Source: an uncultured Lysobacteraceae bacterium (GTDB taxonomy: Bacteria; Pseudomonadota; Gammaproteobacteria; Xanthomonadales; Xanthomonadaceae). From it: a stretch of DNA of 7,170 bases. Position numbers and translations under genes: made by a program. The notes beneath the pieces were generated by a model. The model ran no database searches. It saw only the letters and a program-made list of their open reading frames with translations, and was not told the origin of the DNA. Positions 1-6,530 of this stretch are shown one piece after another (position 1 is the stretch's first letter; each line of letters opens with the position of its first letter). The DNA lies in the NCBI GenBank assembly GCA_946480825.1, contig CAMLLG010000120.1, positions 1 to 7,170 on the forward strand. The letters are read 5' to 3'.

Positions 1-460
<460 letters not shown>

Positions 461-462
461 CG

Positions 463-888
463 GTGCCCCGCGCCGACTTCTACCTCATCCAGAAACCGCG
501 CTTCCGCGAGGAACCGCTGCGGCTGGTGTGCGAGCTGGCACGCAAGGCCTACGACGCGAACCTGTGGACGCTGGTGCTGACGCGCGACGCCGCGCAGGCG
601 GAGGCGCTGGACGAGTTGTTGTGGGCGTTCGACGACGACGCCTACATCCCGCACCAGATCGCCGGCACCGACGACGAGGATGCGCTGACGCCGGTGCTGA
701 TCGCCGCGCCCGACAGCGACATCCCGCTGCGGCCGCTGGTGATCAATCTGCGCGACGCGCCGGTGGACGGCGGCTTCGAGCGCGTGCTCGAAGTGGTGCC
801 CGCCGATGAGTCCGCGCGCGGCCCGCTGCGCGAGCGCTGGAAGCAATACCAGGCCCGCGGGCTGGAACTGAAGAAATACGACATGTAA
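463..888 (+). CDS. holC: DNA polymerase III subunit chi
   Basis: Encodes 141 residues (E. coli chi has about 147). Chi is an accessory protein of the clamp-loader complex: it joins psi and binds the C-terminal tail of single-strand DNA-binding protein, tying the replicase to SSB-coated lagging strand. Recognisable family blocks are the N-terminal strand DFYLIQ (5-10), LVCELARKAY (21-30), LDELLWAF (49-56), YIPHQIAG (61-68), the strand PLVINLRD (91-98), and a C-terminal helix around RERWKQYQARG (123-133). I chose the GTG start at 463 because the protein begins right at the conserved PRADFYL strand; the same frame is open upstream but that part is a shadow of pepA. An AGGG at 453-456 gives a plausible ribosome site six bases before the GTG. 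Only two bases separate it from the pepA stop, so co-transcription and translational coupling are likely. The psi partner is encoded later in the window. Confidence 0.93.
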   Translation: MPRADFYLIQKPRFREEPLRLVCELARKAYDANLWTLVLTRDAAQAEALDELLWAFDDDAYIPHQIAGTDDEDALTPVLIAAPDSDIPLRPLVINLRDAPVDGGFERVLEVVPADESARGPLRERWKQYQARGLELKKYDM

Positions 889-896
889 CCCCCCCA

Positions 897-983
897 TCCT
901 GTCATCCCGAGCGCAGCGAAGGACCTGCTTCATCGCTTTTCGTTTCGGAAAGCAGGTCCCTCGCTGCGCTCGGGATGACGGGA
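897..983. repeat. Long near-perfect inverted repeat between holC and valS
   Basis: Arms 901-930 and 950-979 match at 29 of 30 positions (single mismatch 920/960) around a 19-base loop at 931-949. Pairing extends outward to 897/983 with one G-T wobble. The arm begins GTCATCCCGAGCGCAGCGAA, a type of sequence seen dispersed in many GC-rich bacterial genomes. There is no T-run after the stem, so it does not look like a simple intrinsic terminator. It fills most of the 123-base holC-valS gap and ends 28 bases before the valS start. In RNA it would form a very stable hairpin that could protect the upstream mRNA 3' end or slow transcription into valS. No coding sequence lies in it. Confidence 0.9.
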
Positions 984-1011
984 AAAACGACGAACACGAG
1001 CCACGACACCC

Positions 1012-3960
1012 ATGACCACCCTCGCTTCCGGCTACGAACCCAAAGACTTCGAATCCCGCCTCTACGCCGAATGGGAAGCGAGCGGCGTCTTCGCGCCGCA
1101 GGGCGACGGCCCCGCCTACACCATCCTGTTGCCGCCGCCTAACGTCACCGGCACGCTGCACATGGGCCACGCCTTCCAGCACACGCTGCAGGACGCGCTG
1201 ATCCGCTACCACCGCATGCGCGGCTATCGCACGCTGTGGCAGATGGGCACCGACCACGCCGGTATCGCGACCGAAATGGTGGTCTCGCGCAACCTGCAGA
1301 TCGCCGGCCAGGGTGAAACCCGCGATTCGCTGGGCCGCGAAGCCTTCATCGAGAAAGTGTGGGAGTGGAAGCAGCAGTCGGGCGACACCATCGAACGCCA
1401 GATGCGCCGCCTCGGCGCCTCCGGCGACTGGTCGCGCCGCGTGTTCACCATGGACCCGATGGCGTCCGACGCGGTGATCGAAGCCTTCGTGAAACTCTAC
1501 GAGGAAGGCCTGATCTACCGCGGCCAGAAACTGGTGAACTGGGATCCGGTGCTGAAGACCGCGATCTCCGACCTCGAAGTGGTGAGCGAAGAAGAGAACG
1601 GTTTCCTGTGGTCGATCGCCTACCCGCTGGCGAACGGCGAAACCTACGAGCATGTCGAGCACGACGCCGACGGCAACGAAACCCTGCGCGAAACCCGCGA
1701 TTATCTGATCGTCGCCACCACCCGCCCGGAGACCATGCTCGGCGACACCGCGGTGATGGTGCATCCGGAAGACCCGCGCTACACGCACCTGATCGGCAAG
1801 ACCGTGCAGCTGCCGCTGTGCGACCGCGCACTGCCGATCATCGCCGACGACTACGTCGACCGCGCCTTCGGCACCGGCGTGGTGAAGGTGACGCCGGCGC
1901 ACGATTTCAACGACAACGCCGTCGGGCAGCGCCATGGGCTCCCGATGATCAATATCTTCACGAAAGATGCAAAGATCGTTAGCAATGATGCCAGTGATTG
2001 GCACATGAATCAGACATCGACAAACCCGATTGAAAAAAATCGCGTGTTTAGCGTTGTCGACATGGCGATCGACATCGGCATTCCTGAAAAGTATCAACGC
2101 CTCGATCGCTTCGATGCACGCAAAGCCATCGTCGCCGATCTCGAAGCCGCCGGCCTGCTGGTCGAAACCAAACCGCACAAACTGCAGGTGCCGCGCGGCG
2201 ACCGCACCGGCCAGGTGATCGAACCGTATCTCACCGACCAGTGGTTCGTGGCGATGGACGGCTTCGCCAAACGCGGCCTCGAACTCGTCGAAGGTACCGA
2301 TGGAAAGCCGGGCTCGGTGAAGTTCGTGCCGCCGAACTGGATCAACACCTATCGCCACTGGATGGAAAACATCCAGGACTGGTGCATCAGCCGCCAGCTG
2401 TGGTGGGGCCATCGCATTCCGGCGTGGTACGACGAGGCCGGCAATATCTACGTGGCACGCAACGAAGCCGAAGCCCGTGTGGGAGCGCCGGAAGGCGCGA
2501 TCCTCCGCCAAGACAACGACGTCCTCGAAACCTGGTTCTCCTCCGGCCTGTGGCCGATCAGCACCATGGGCTGGCCGAACGAAGAGCGGATGCGCGAGCG
2601 CGGCTTCGCCGATTTCGTACCGTCGTCGGTGCTGGTGACCGGTTTCGACATCATCTTCTTCTGGGTCGCCCGGATGATCGTGATGACCGATCACCTCATG
2701 CCGAAGGAGCTGCCCGACGCCGAGCGCGTGCCGTTCCGCGACGTGTACATCACCGGCCTCGTCCGCGACAAGGACGGCCAGAAGATGTCGAAGTCGAAGG
2801 GCAACATCCTCGACCCGCTGGACATCATCGACGGCATCAGCGAAGAGGATCTCGTCGCCAAGCGCACCACCGGCCTGATGAAGCCGCAGGATGCGCCGAA
2901 GATCGAGAAGAACACCCGCAAGGAATTCGCCGGCGGCATCGCCCCGCACGGCGCCGATGCGCTGCGCTTCACCATGGCCGCGCTGGCCGGCCCCGGCCGC
3001 GACATCAAGTTCGACATGGCCCGCTGCGAGGGCTACAAGAACTTCTGCAACAAACTGTGGAACGCGACGCGCTTCGCGCTGATGAACACCGAGGGCTTCT
3101 CGGCCTCGGGTGCGCCGCAGCCGAAGACCGACGCCGAACGCTGGATTCTCTCGCGCCTGGCGAAAGTCAGCGCGGAAGCCGCCGAGCACTTCGAGAACTA
3201 CCGTTTCGACCTGCTGTCGCAGGCGCTCTACGAATTCGCCTGGAACGAATTTTGCGACTGGTTCGTGGAACTGGCGAAGCCCGCGCTGAGCGGCAGCGAT
3301 GCCGAAGCCGCGGACAGCACCCGCCACACCCTGCTGTACGTGCTGGAATCGCTGCTGCGCCTGCTGCATCCCCTGATCCCGTTCGTGACCGAGGAACTGT
3401 GGCGCCACGTCGCGCCGAAGCTCGGCATCGACGGCAAGAGCGTTTCCGTGCGCCGTTATCCGCAGGCCGCGGACTTCGCGGCGGACGGGTATGCCGATGC
3501 CGAAACCGACATCGAATGGTTCAAGGCCGTGGTCTCCGCCGTGCGCAGCATCCGCAGCACGCTGGGCATCTCGCCGTCGAAACAGGTGTCGCTGCTGTTC
3601 CGCGGCGGCGATGCCGCGGACGCCGCGCGCGTGGCGACGTTCTCGGCGCAGCTGTCGTTCCTGCTGAAGCTCGACCGCGTCGACACGATCGCCGGCGATC
3701 CGCCCGCCGCCGCGCCCGCGGTGGTCGGCGATCTGCAGGTGTTCGTACCGCTGGAAGGCCTGGTCGATCTCGACGCCGAGCGCGCGCGCCTCGACAAGGA
3801 AATCGCCAAGATCGCGGCCGAGAAGGACAAGAGCGACGCCAAGCTCGCGAAGTTCGGCGGCAACGTGCCGCCGGCGGTGGTCGAACAGGAGCGCGTGCGA
3901 CTGGCCGACTGGACAGCGAAGCTCGCGGCATTGCAGGAACAGCGCGCACGACTAGGGTGA
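1012..3960 (+). CDS. valS: Valyl-tRNA synthetase
   Basis: Encodes 982 residues; E. coli ValS is about 951. This cytoplasmic class Ia enzyme charges tRNA-Val and hydrolyses mischarged Thr-tRNA. The Rossmann fold carries [13 protein letters not shown] (41-53, the HIGH motif as HMGH). The editing domain carries [10 protein letters not shown] (236-245) and a [15 protein letters not shown] block near 290. The second half of the fold has [13 protein letters not shown] (460-472), [13 protein letters not shown] near 503-515, and KMSKS at 591-595. An anticodon-binding helical domain follows from about 700, and the last 73 residues (910-982) form the basic, heptad-like coiled-coil arm typical of ValS. 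The ATG at 1012 starts right at the conserved N-terminus ([16 protein letters not shown]); no strong Shine-Dalgarno is visible before it. Residues about 314-362 are an oddity: 150 bases at 43% G+C with A/T-ending codons, enlarging the editing-domain insertion. The frame stays open and all catalytic motifs are intact. Confidence 0.98.
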   Translation: MTTLASGYEPKDFESRLYAEWEASGVFAPQGDGPAYTILLPPPNVTGTLHMGHAFQHTLQDALIRYHRMRGYRTLWQMGTDHAGIATEMVVSRNLQIAGQGETRDSLGREAFIEKVWEWKQQSGDTIERQMRRLGASGDWSRRVFTMDPMASDAVIEAFVKLYEEGLIYRGQKLVNWDPVLKTAISDLEVVSEEENGFLWSIAYPLANGETYEHVEHDADGNETLRETRDYLIVATTRPETMLGDTAVMVHPEDPRYTHLIGKTVQLPLCDRALPIIADDYVDRAFGTGVVKVTPAHDFNDNAVGQRHGLPMINIFTKDAKIVSNDASDWHMNQTSTNPIEKNRVFSVVDMAIDIGIPEKYQRLDRFDARKAIVADLEAAGLLVETKPHKLQVPRGDRTGQVIEPYLTDQWFVAMDGFAKRGLELVEGTDGKPGSVKFVPPNWINTYRHWMENIQDWCISRQLWWGHRIPAWYDEAGNIYVARNEAEARVGAPEGAILRQDNDVLETWFSSGLWPISTMGWPNEERMRERGFADFVPSSVLVTGFDIIFFWVARMIVMTDHLMPKELPDAERVPFRDVYITGLVRDKDGQKMSKSKGNILDPLDIIDGISEEDLVAKRTTGLMKPQDAPKIEKNTRKEFAGGIAPHGADALRFTMAALAGPGRDIKFDMARCEGYKNFCNKLWNATRFALMNTEGFSASGAPQPKTDAERWILSRLAKVSAEAAEHFENYRFDLLSQALYEFAWNEFCDWFVELAKPALSGSDAEAADSTRHTLLYVLESLLRLLHPLIPFVTEELWRHVAPKLGIDGKSVSVRRYPQAADFAADGYADAETDIEWFKAVVSAVRSIRSTLGISPSKQVSLLFRGGDAADAARVATFSAQLSFLLKLDRVDTIAGDPPAAAPAVVGDLQVFVPLEGLVDLDAERARLDKEIAKIAAEKDKSDAKLAKFGGNVPPAVVEQERVRLADWTAKLAALQEQRARLG

Positions 3961-3980
3961 GATCGATGCGGAGGATGGAT

Positions 3981-4057
3981 GCGGTAGAGCGGCCTTTAGG
4001 CCGCTGCTTTTGATCCATCGTCCCCGTGAAATAGCGGCCTAAAGGCCGCTCTACCGC
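3981..4057. repeat. GTAG-type REP hairpin pair, copy 1
   Basis: A perfect 25-bp inverted repeat: arms 3981-4005 and 4033-4057 around a 27-base spacer. Each arm is itself a GTAG tetranucleotide (3984-3987; as CTAC at 4051-4054) followed by a short palindrome AGCGGCCT-TT-AGGCCGCT, so two head-marked hairpins face each other. This is the architecture of REP elements, such as SMAG in Stenotrophomonas, that are mobilised by RAYT (Y1-type REP-associated) transposases elsewhere in the genome. It sits between the convergent ends of valS and rimI. The same unit recurs at 6352-6417 with one base changed in the hairpin tip. REP architecture is read from the sequence; RAYT dependence is inference. Confidence 0.9.
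3988..4011 (+). terminator. Possible intrinsic terminator of valS
   Basis: The left hairpin of the repeat pair (stem 3988-3995 with 3998-4005) is followed by GCTTTT, a short T-tract. Lying 28 bases after the valS stop, it could end valS transcription. The right-hand hairpin, read on the minus strand, is followed only by ATTTC, so it is a weaker terminator candidate for rimI. The stem is GC-rich but the T-run is only four bases. Confidence 0.4.
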
Positions 4058-4113
4058 TCAACAGGGACGATTCGTCGCCACCGGCCGCGCGCGCGGCCCG
4101 ATGTCCACCGCAG

Positions 4114-4623
4114 TCAGGATGCGTCCTGGGCGGGCAGCAGCTCGATCGCCATCACGATGGCGTCCTCGCGACCCATGTTGGCCGGGTAATAACGCGGGCG
4201 ACGGCCGATCTCGTTGAAACCTTCGTCGAAATACAGGGCGATCGCGCGCGGGTTCGACGGCCGCACTTCCAGGAAAATCCGCGCGGCGCGCTGATTGCGG
4301 GCGATGCGGATCAGCGCGCGAAGCAATCGGCGGCCATGGCCGCGGCCCTGCACGTCCGGATCGATGCAGATATTGAGGATATGCGCCTCGCCGGCGGCGA
4401 CGCTGATGATGCCGTAGCCGATGACGATGTCGTCCTGCAGCAGCAGCCACGACGGATAACAGGCGTTGAGGCAGTCGCGGAAGATGCCGATGTTCCAGGG
4501 AAACGCGTAGGCCCGCGTTTCGATCGCGATCACCGCGTCCAGATCGGTCTCGCGCATCGGGCGCAGGGTCGTCGCCGGCGCCTGCGGCGCACCGACGGAC
4601 ACCTGCGACGGCCCGGCGCTCAC
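4114..4623 (-). CDS. rimI: Ribosomal protein S18-alanine N-acetyltransferase
   Basis: Encodes 169 residues of the GNAT acetyltransferase fold. RimI transfers acetyl from acetyl-CoA to the N-terminal alanine of ribosomal protein S18 in the cytoplasm. Visible family marks are LRPMRETDLDAVIAIETRAY (20-39), the FPW motif (41-43), the strand HILNICIDPDVQGRGHG (81-97) with the acetyl-CoA loop QGRGHG (92-97), LEVRPSNPRAIALY (118-131) with Glu119 and Tyr131 at the 12-residue spacing of the catalytic Glu103/Tyr115 pair of Salmonella RimI, and the C-terminal GREDAIVMAIEL (151-162). I chose GTG at 4623 because it overlaps the holD stop as GTGA; a second GTG at 4602 would shorten the protein by seven residues and cannot be excluded. 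The first 18 or so residues are an Ala/Pro-rich lead lacking in E. coli RimI. Last gene of the pssA-holD-rimI operon. The holD-rimI pairing also occurs in E. coli. Confidence 0.93.
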   Translation of the reverse strand: MSAGPSQVSVGAPQAPATTLRPMRETDLDAVIAIETRAYAFPWNIGIFRDCLNACYPSWLLLQDDIVIGYGIISVAAGEAHILNICIDPDVQGRGHGRRLLRALIRIARNQRAARIFLEVRPSNPRAIALYFDEGFNEIGRRPRYYPANMGREDAIVMAIELLPAQDAS

Positions 4624-4973
4624 GCCGGCGACCGCCTCAGCGCGCGCAGCGCGGGCCACAGCGCGCGCTTGGCCCGCGGGTCGCGGCGCAGCGCCTGCGG
4701 CGCCGGCCAGCCGCGCACGAGTTGGGCGGCGTCGGCGGCGTCGCGGCTGCGGCCGGCGGCGCGCAGCAGCGCCGCGATCAGCGGGTCGTCGGGCAACACG
4801 GCGGGCGTCGCTTCGGACCCGGCGGCCATTGCGGCCTCCGGCACCGTCGCGGTCGACGCGCGATAGACCGGCAGCCCCATCGCGCCCAGGATTTCGCGCT
4901 GCACCGGGTCCCACAGCGGCGCGGCCTGAAGCGATGCGCCCTGAACCGATGTGCCATGAATCGATGCGTTCAC
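4620..4973 (-). CDS. holD: DNA polymerase III subunit psi, short form
   Basis: Encodes 117 residues (E. coli psi has about 137). Psi links chi to the DnaX clamp-loader subunits. Three blocks support the call against E. coli psi as I recall it: an N-terminal QREILGAMGLPVYR (25-38) in place of the DnaX-binding peptide (QLQQLGITQWSLR type); PDDPLIAALLRA (61-72) against TDPLVSDVLRA; and LRRDPRAKRALWPAL (95-109) against LRANPTARAALWQQI. The position immediately before rimI is also that of E. coli holD. The segments between these blocks, which hold beta strands in E. coli, are shortened and Ala-rich here. GTG at 4973 is preferred: it overlaps the pssA stop as GTGA and is preceded by GGAGG. Residues about 2-17 are a threefold repeat of a five-residue unit coded by a 15-bp tandem repeat; a GTG at residue 24 is a weaker alternative start. 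Similarity is modest, so the call rests on motifs plus context. Confidence 0.8.
   Translation of the reverse strand: MNASIHGTSVQGASLQAAPLWDPVQREILGAMGLPVYRASTATVPEAAMAAGSEATPAVLPDDPLIAALLRAAGRSRDAADAAQLVRGWPAPQALRRDPRAKRALWPALRALRRSPA
4925..4969 (-). repeat. Three tandem 15-bp repeats in the 5' end of holD
   Basis: On the plus strand, three adjacent units (4925-4939, 4940-4954, 4955-4969) share the pattern C(C/A)TGAANCGATG(C/T)G(C/T). Units 1 and 2 differ at two bases; unit 3 diverges a little more. Fifteen bases equals five codons, so the array is in frame and yields the pentad (A/T)-S-(I/V/L)-(H/Q)-(G/A) three times at the psi N-terminus. Confidence 0.85.
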
Positions 4974-5746
4974 GCAGCCTCCGCCGGGGAACGGCGCGCC
5001 GTACGACGCGCGATCAGCGGACCGAACACCGCGAAGGTCGCGAAGACCGCCAGCAGCACCTTCGGCGGATCGATCACCAGGCCGATGATCGCGGCGATCA
5101 CCACCAGCGGCACCACGAACGGCACGCGGTCGCCGTGCGGGCCCTTCTTGCCGCCCTTGAAGCTCGGATAGCGGAAGCGGCTGACCATCAGCAGGCCGGC
5201 GACGGCCGTGACCGCCAGCGCCGCGTATCGCAGCTCTTCGCCGCTCCAGCCGAGGTCGTGCAGGGTCCAGACGAAACTCGCCATCAGGCCCGCGGCCGAC
5301 GGGCTGGGCAGACCGATGAACCAGCGCTTGTCGACGGTGCCGACCTGGCTGTTGAAGCGCGCCAGCCGCAGCGCGGCGCAGGCGGCGTAGAGAAACGCGC
5401 CCAGCCAACCGATCTTGCCGAGCGTGGCGCCGTCGAACTTCATCGAATACAGCGCCCAGTGATACGTCACCAGCGCCGGCGCCATGCCGAAGCTGATCAG
5501 ATCGGCCAACGAGTCGTACTGCACCCCGAACTCGCTCTGGGTGTTGGTCATCCGCGCGACCCGGCCGTCCAGGCCATCGAGCACCGCGGCGATGAAGATC
5601 GCGACGCAGGCGGCCTCGAAACGGCCCTGGGAGGCGGCGATGATGGCGAAGAAGCCGGAGAACAGCGCGGCGGTGGTGAACAGGTTCGGCAGCAGGTAGA
5701 TGCCGCGGTTGCGGCGGGGCTGCGAGGGCGTTTCGGGAGTCTCCAT
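4970..5746 (-). CDS. pssA: CDP-diacylglycerol-serine O-phosphatidyltransferase
   Basis: Encodes 258 residues. The enzyme condenses CDP-diacylglycerol with L-serine to give phosphatidylserine and CMP in the inner membrane, the first committed step towards phosphatidylethanolamine. It is an integral-membrane CDP-alcohol phosphatidyltransferase, not the phospholipase-D-like PssA of E. coli. The catalytic motif D-G-x2-A-R-x8-G-x3-D-x3-D is complete at residues 60-82 (DGRVAR, then G74, D78, D82) with the extra Asp57, so all four metal-binding aspartates are present. Around eight hydrophobic segments follow a short charged N-terminus, roughly 17-38, 44-58, 84-103, 112-128, 146-162, 172-188, 208-226 and 229-246; the GGKKGPHGDRVP loop (198-209) is also typical. 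The ATG at 5746 begins just before the conserved RGIYLLPNLFT; no clear Shine-Dalgarno is seen. First gene of the operon, with its TGA inside the holD GTG start. Confidence 0.96.
   Translation of the reverse strand: METPETPSQPRRNRGIYLLPNLFTTAALFSGFFAIIAASQGRFEAACVAIFIAAVLDGLDGRVARMTNTQSEFGVQYDSLADLISFGMAPALVTYHWALYSMKFDGATLGKIGWLGAFLYAACAALRLARFNSQVGTVDKRWFIGLPSPSAAGLMASFVWTLHDLGWSGEELRYAALAVTAVAGLLMVSRFRYPSFKGGKKGPHGDRVPFVVPLVVIAAIIGLVIDPPKVLLAVFATFAVFGPLIARRTARRSPAEAA
4978..4982 (-). promoter_or_regulatory. Shine-Dalgarno site of holD
   Basis: On the minus strand GGAGG lies four bases before the GTG at 4973, inside the last codons of pssA. It is the strongest ribosome site in this operon and is the main reason for choosing that GTG, which shares GTGA with the pssA stop. 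It suggests that psi is translated by coupling to pssA but with its own efficient initiation. Confidence 0.7.
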
Positions 5747-5919
5747 GTCCGAAGTGTAGCCGGAGCGCGCCGTCCCCGGCGCAGCGTGCCGGGCGTCACA
5801 CCGCCCGGCCCAGACTGAGGCCCGGCTGAGCCGCGTCGGGGCGCACCGCTTGCGCGCGCCCCGCGACGGTGCTGCAATCTCGCCGACAGGGCCCTCCGTC
5901 CGTCTGATCAGGTATCGCC
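5747..5919. promoter_or_regulatory. Divergent promoter region pssA / DUF4124 gene
   Basis: This 173-base gap between divergent starts must hold both promoters. Towards the plus strand a weak sigma-70-like pair can be drawn: TTGCGC at 5850-5855 and TGCAAT at 5873-5878, with a 17-base spacer, 41 bases before the ATG at 5920. CAGG at 5909-5912 is the probable ribosome site. Towards pssA, TACACT (minus strand, 5758-5753) lies only six bases before the ATG. A GC-rich inverted repeat (5837-5844 with 5856-5863) overlaps the proposed plus-strand -35. None of these matches is strong. Confidence 0.3.
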
Positions 5920-6330
5920 ATGACCCGCGCGCTTCGTATCGCCCTGCTCGCCACCGCCACCCTCGCGCTGGGCGCCGCCCCGGTCGCCTTCGCCGATGAG
6001 GTCTATCAGTGGAAGGACGCCAACGGCGTGACCCACTACTCGCAGACGCCGCCGAATCAGGGCAAGTACCAGACGCGCTCGATCTATCAGCGCGAACCGG
6101 CGGCCGAGACCGGCGACACGCCCGCGGCCGCGCCGACCGAATCGAGCCAGTGCATCACCGCACGCAAGAACATCGAGCTGCTGCAGAGCGGCTCGCGGCT
6201 GCAGATGGACAGCGACGGCGACGGCAAGGCCGATCGCGACCTCAGCGACAACGAGCGCGAAAAGCAGCTCCAGATCGCCCAGACGGTGGCCCGGGTGAAC
6301 TGCAGTTCGGCCGCGGCCAAGGCGCCGTAA
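5920..6330 (+). CDS. Exported DUF4124 domain protein
   Basis: Encodes 136 residues of unknown function. Residues 1-25 form a Sec signal peptide: basic start (MTRALR), hydrophobic core ([13 protein letters not shown]), and an AFA cleavage site before Asp26, so the product should be periplasmic or envelope-located. Residues 26-56 are a DUF4124 domain ([19 protein letters not shown]), a small beta-rich module common in gamma- and betaproteobacterial secreted proteins. A Pro/Ala/Thr linker (60-75) leads to a helical, charged C-terminal part with Cys78 and Cys128, the only two cysteines, which could form a disulfide. Between them is an acidic [11 protein letters not shown] loop (97-107) resembling a calcium-binding DxDxDG site. 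The gene is monocistronic: it is divergent from pssA, and a hairpin repeat follows 21 bases after its stop. The gene family is recognised; the role is not. Confidence 0.9.
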   Translation: MTRALRIALLATATLALGAAPVAFADEVYQWKDANGVTHYSQTPPNQGKYQTRSIYQREPAAETGDTPAAAPTESSQCITARKNIELLQSGSRLQMDSDGDGKADRDLSDNEREKQLQIAQTVARVNCSSAAAKAP

Positions 6331-6351
6331 GGCCGCATTCCCGAAGATCCA

Positions 6352-6417
6352 CGGTAGAGCGGCCTTCAGGCCGCTGTTTTCATCACAAAGAACAGCGGCC
6401 TGAAGGCCGCTCTACCG
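6352..6417. repeat. GTAG-type REP hairpin pair, copy 2
   Basis: A perfect 27-bp inverted repeat: arms 6352-6378 and 6391-6417 with a 12-base spacer. As in copy 1, each arm is GTAG (6354-6357; CTAC at 6412-6415) plus the palindrome AGCGGCCT-TC-AGGCCGCT; compared with copy 1 only one base in the tip differs. The two copies have unrelated spacers of different length (27 and 12 bases). The pair separates the DUF4124 gene from proS. Confidence 0.9.
6358..6380 (+). terminator. Possible intrinsic terminator of the DUF4124 gene
   Basis: The left hairpin of the repeat pair (6358-6365 with 6368-6375) is followed by GTTTT, a short T-tract 46-50 bases after the stop of the DUF4124 gene. It would keep that transcript out of proS. 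The whole 27-bp inverted repeat could alternatively form one long stem. Confidence 0.4.
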
Positions 6418-6456
6418 CGGATGGTCCGAGACGTACGCGGATGGTCCAAGACGTAT
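6417..6456 (+). repeat. 20-bp tandem direct duplication upstream of proS
   Basis: Two adjacent 20-base units, 6417-6436 and 6437-6456, share GCGGATGGTCC(G/A)AGACGTA(C/T) and agree at 18 of 20 positions. The first begins on the last base of the hairpin-repeat arm. The array ends 74 bases before the proS start, in the stretch where its promoter should be. No coding role is seen. Confidence 0.85.
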
Positions 6457-6530
6457 TGGGCATTGGCGACCGCACAGGCCGCCGACATCGGGCAGAATGC
6501 GGGGTTCGACCCCATGCAGAGTTTCGCCCG

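Noticed and set aside
1989..2003. TGCCA-N5-TGGCA inverted repeat in the AT-rich part of valS, as a possible insertion boundary.
   Set aside because: Five-base arms are too short to be meaningful, and no target-site duplication or transposon end is visible nearby.
2241..4013. A 590-codon plus-strand frame overlapping the second half of valS.
   Set aside because: Arg-rich out-of-frame shadow of valS with no recognisable motif; valS itself is certain here.
4624..4914. N-terminal extension of the rimI frame up to 4914.
   Set aside because: This part is an Arg/Ala-rich shadow of holD; RimI homology starts near residue 20 after the GTG at 4623.
5837..5863. GC-rich inverted repeat in the pssA/DUF4124 gap as an operator.
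   Set aside because: The arms are only G/C-rich eight-mers in a very GC-rich gap; such pairing is expected by chance and no regulator family site is recognisable.
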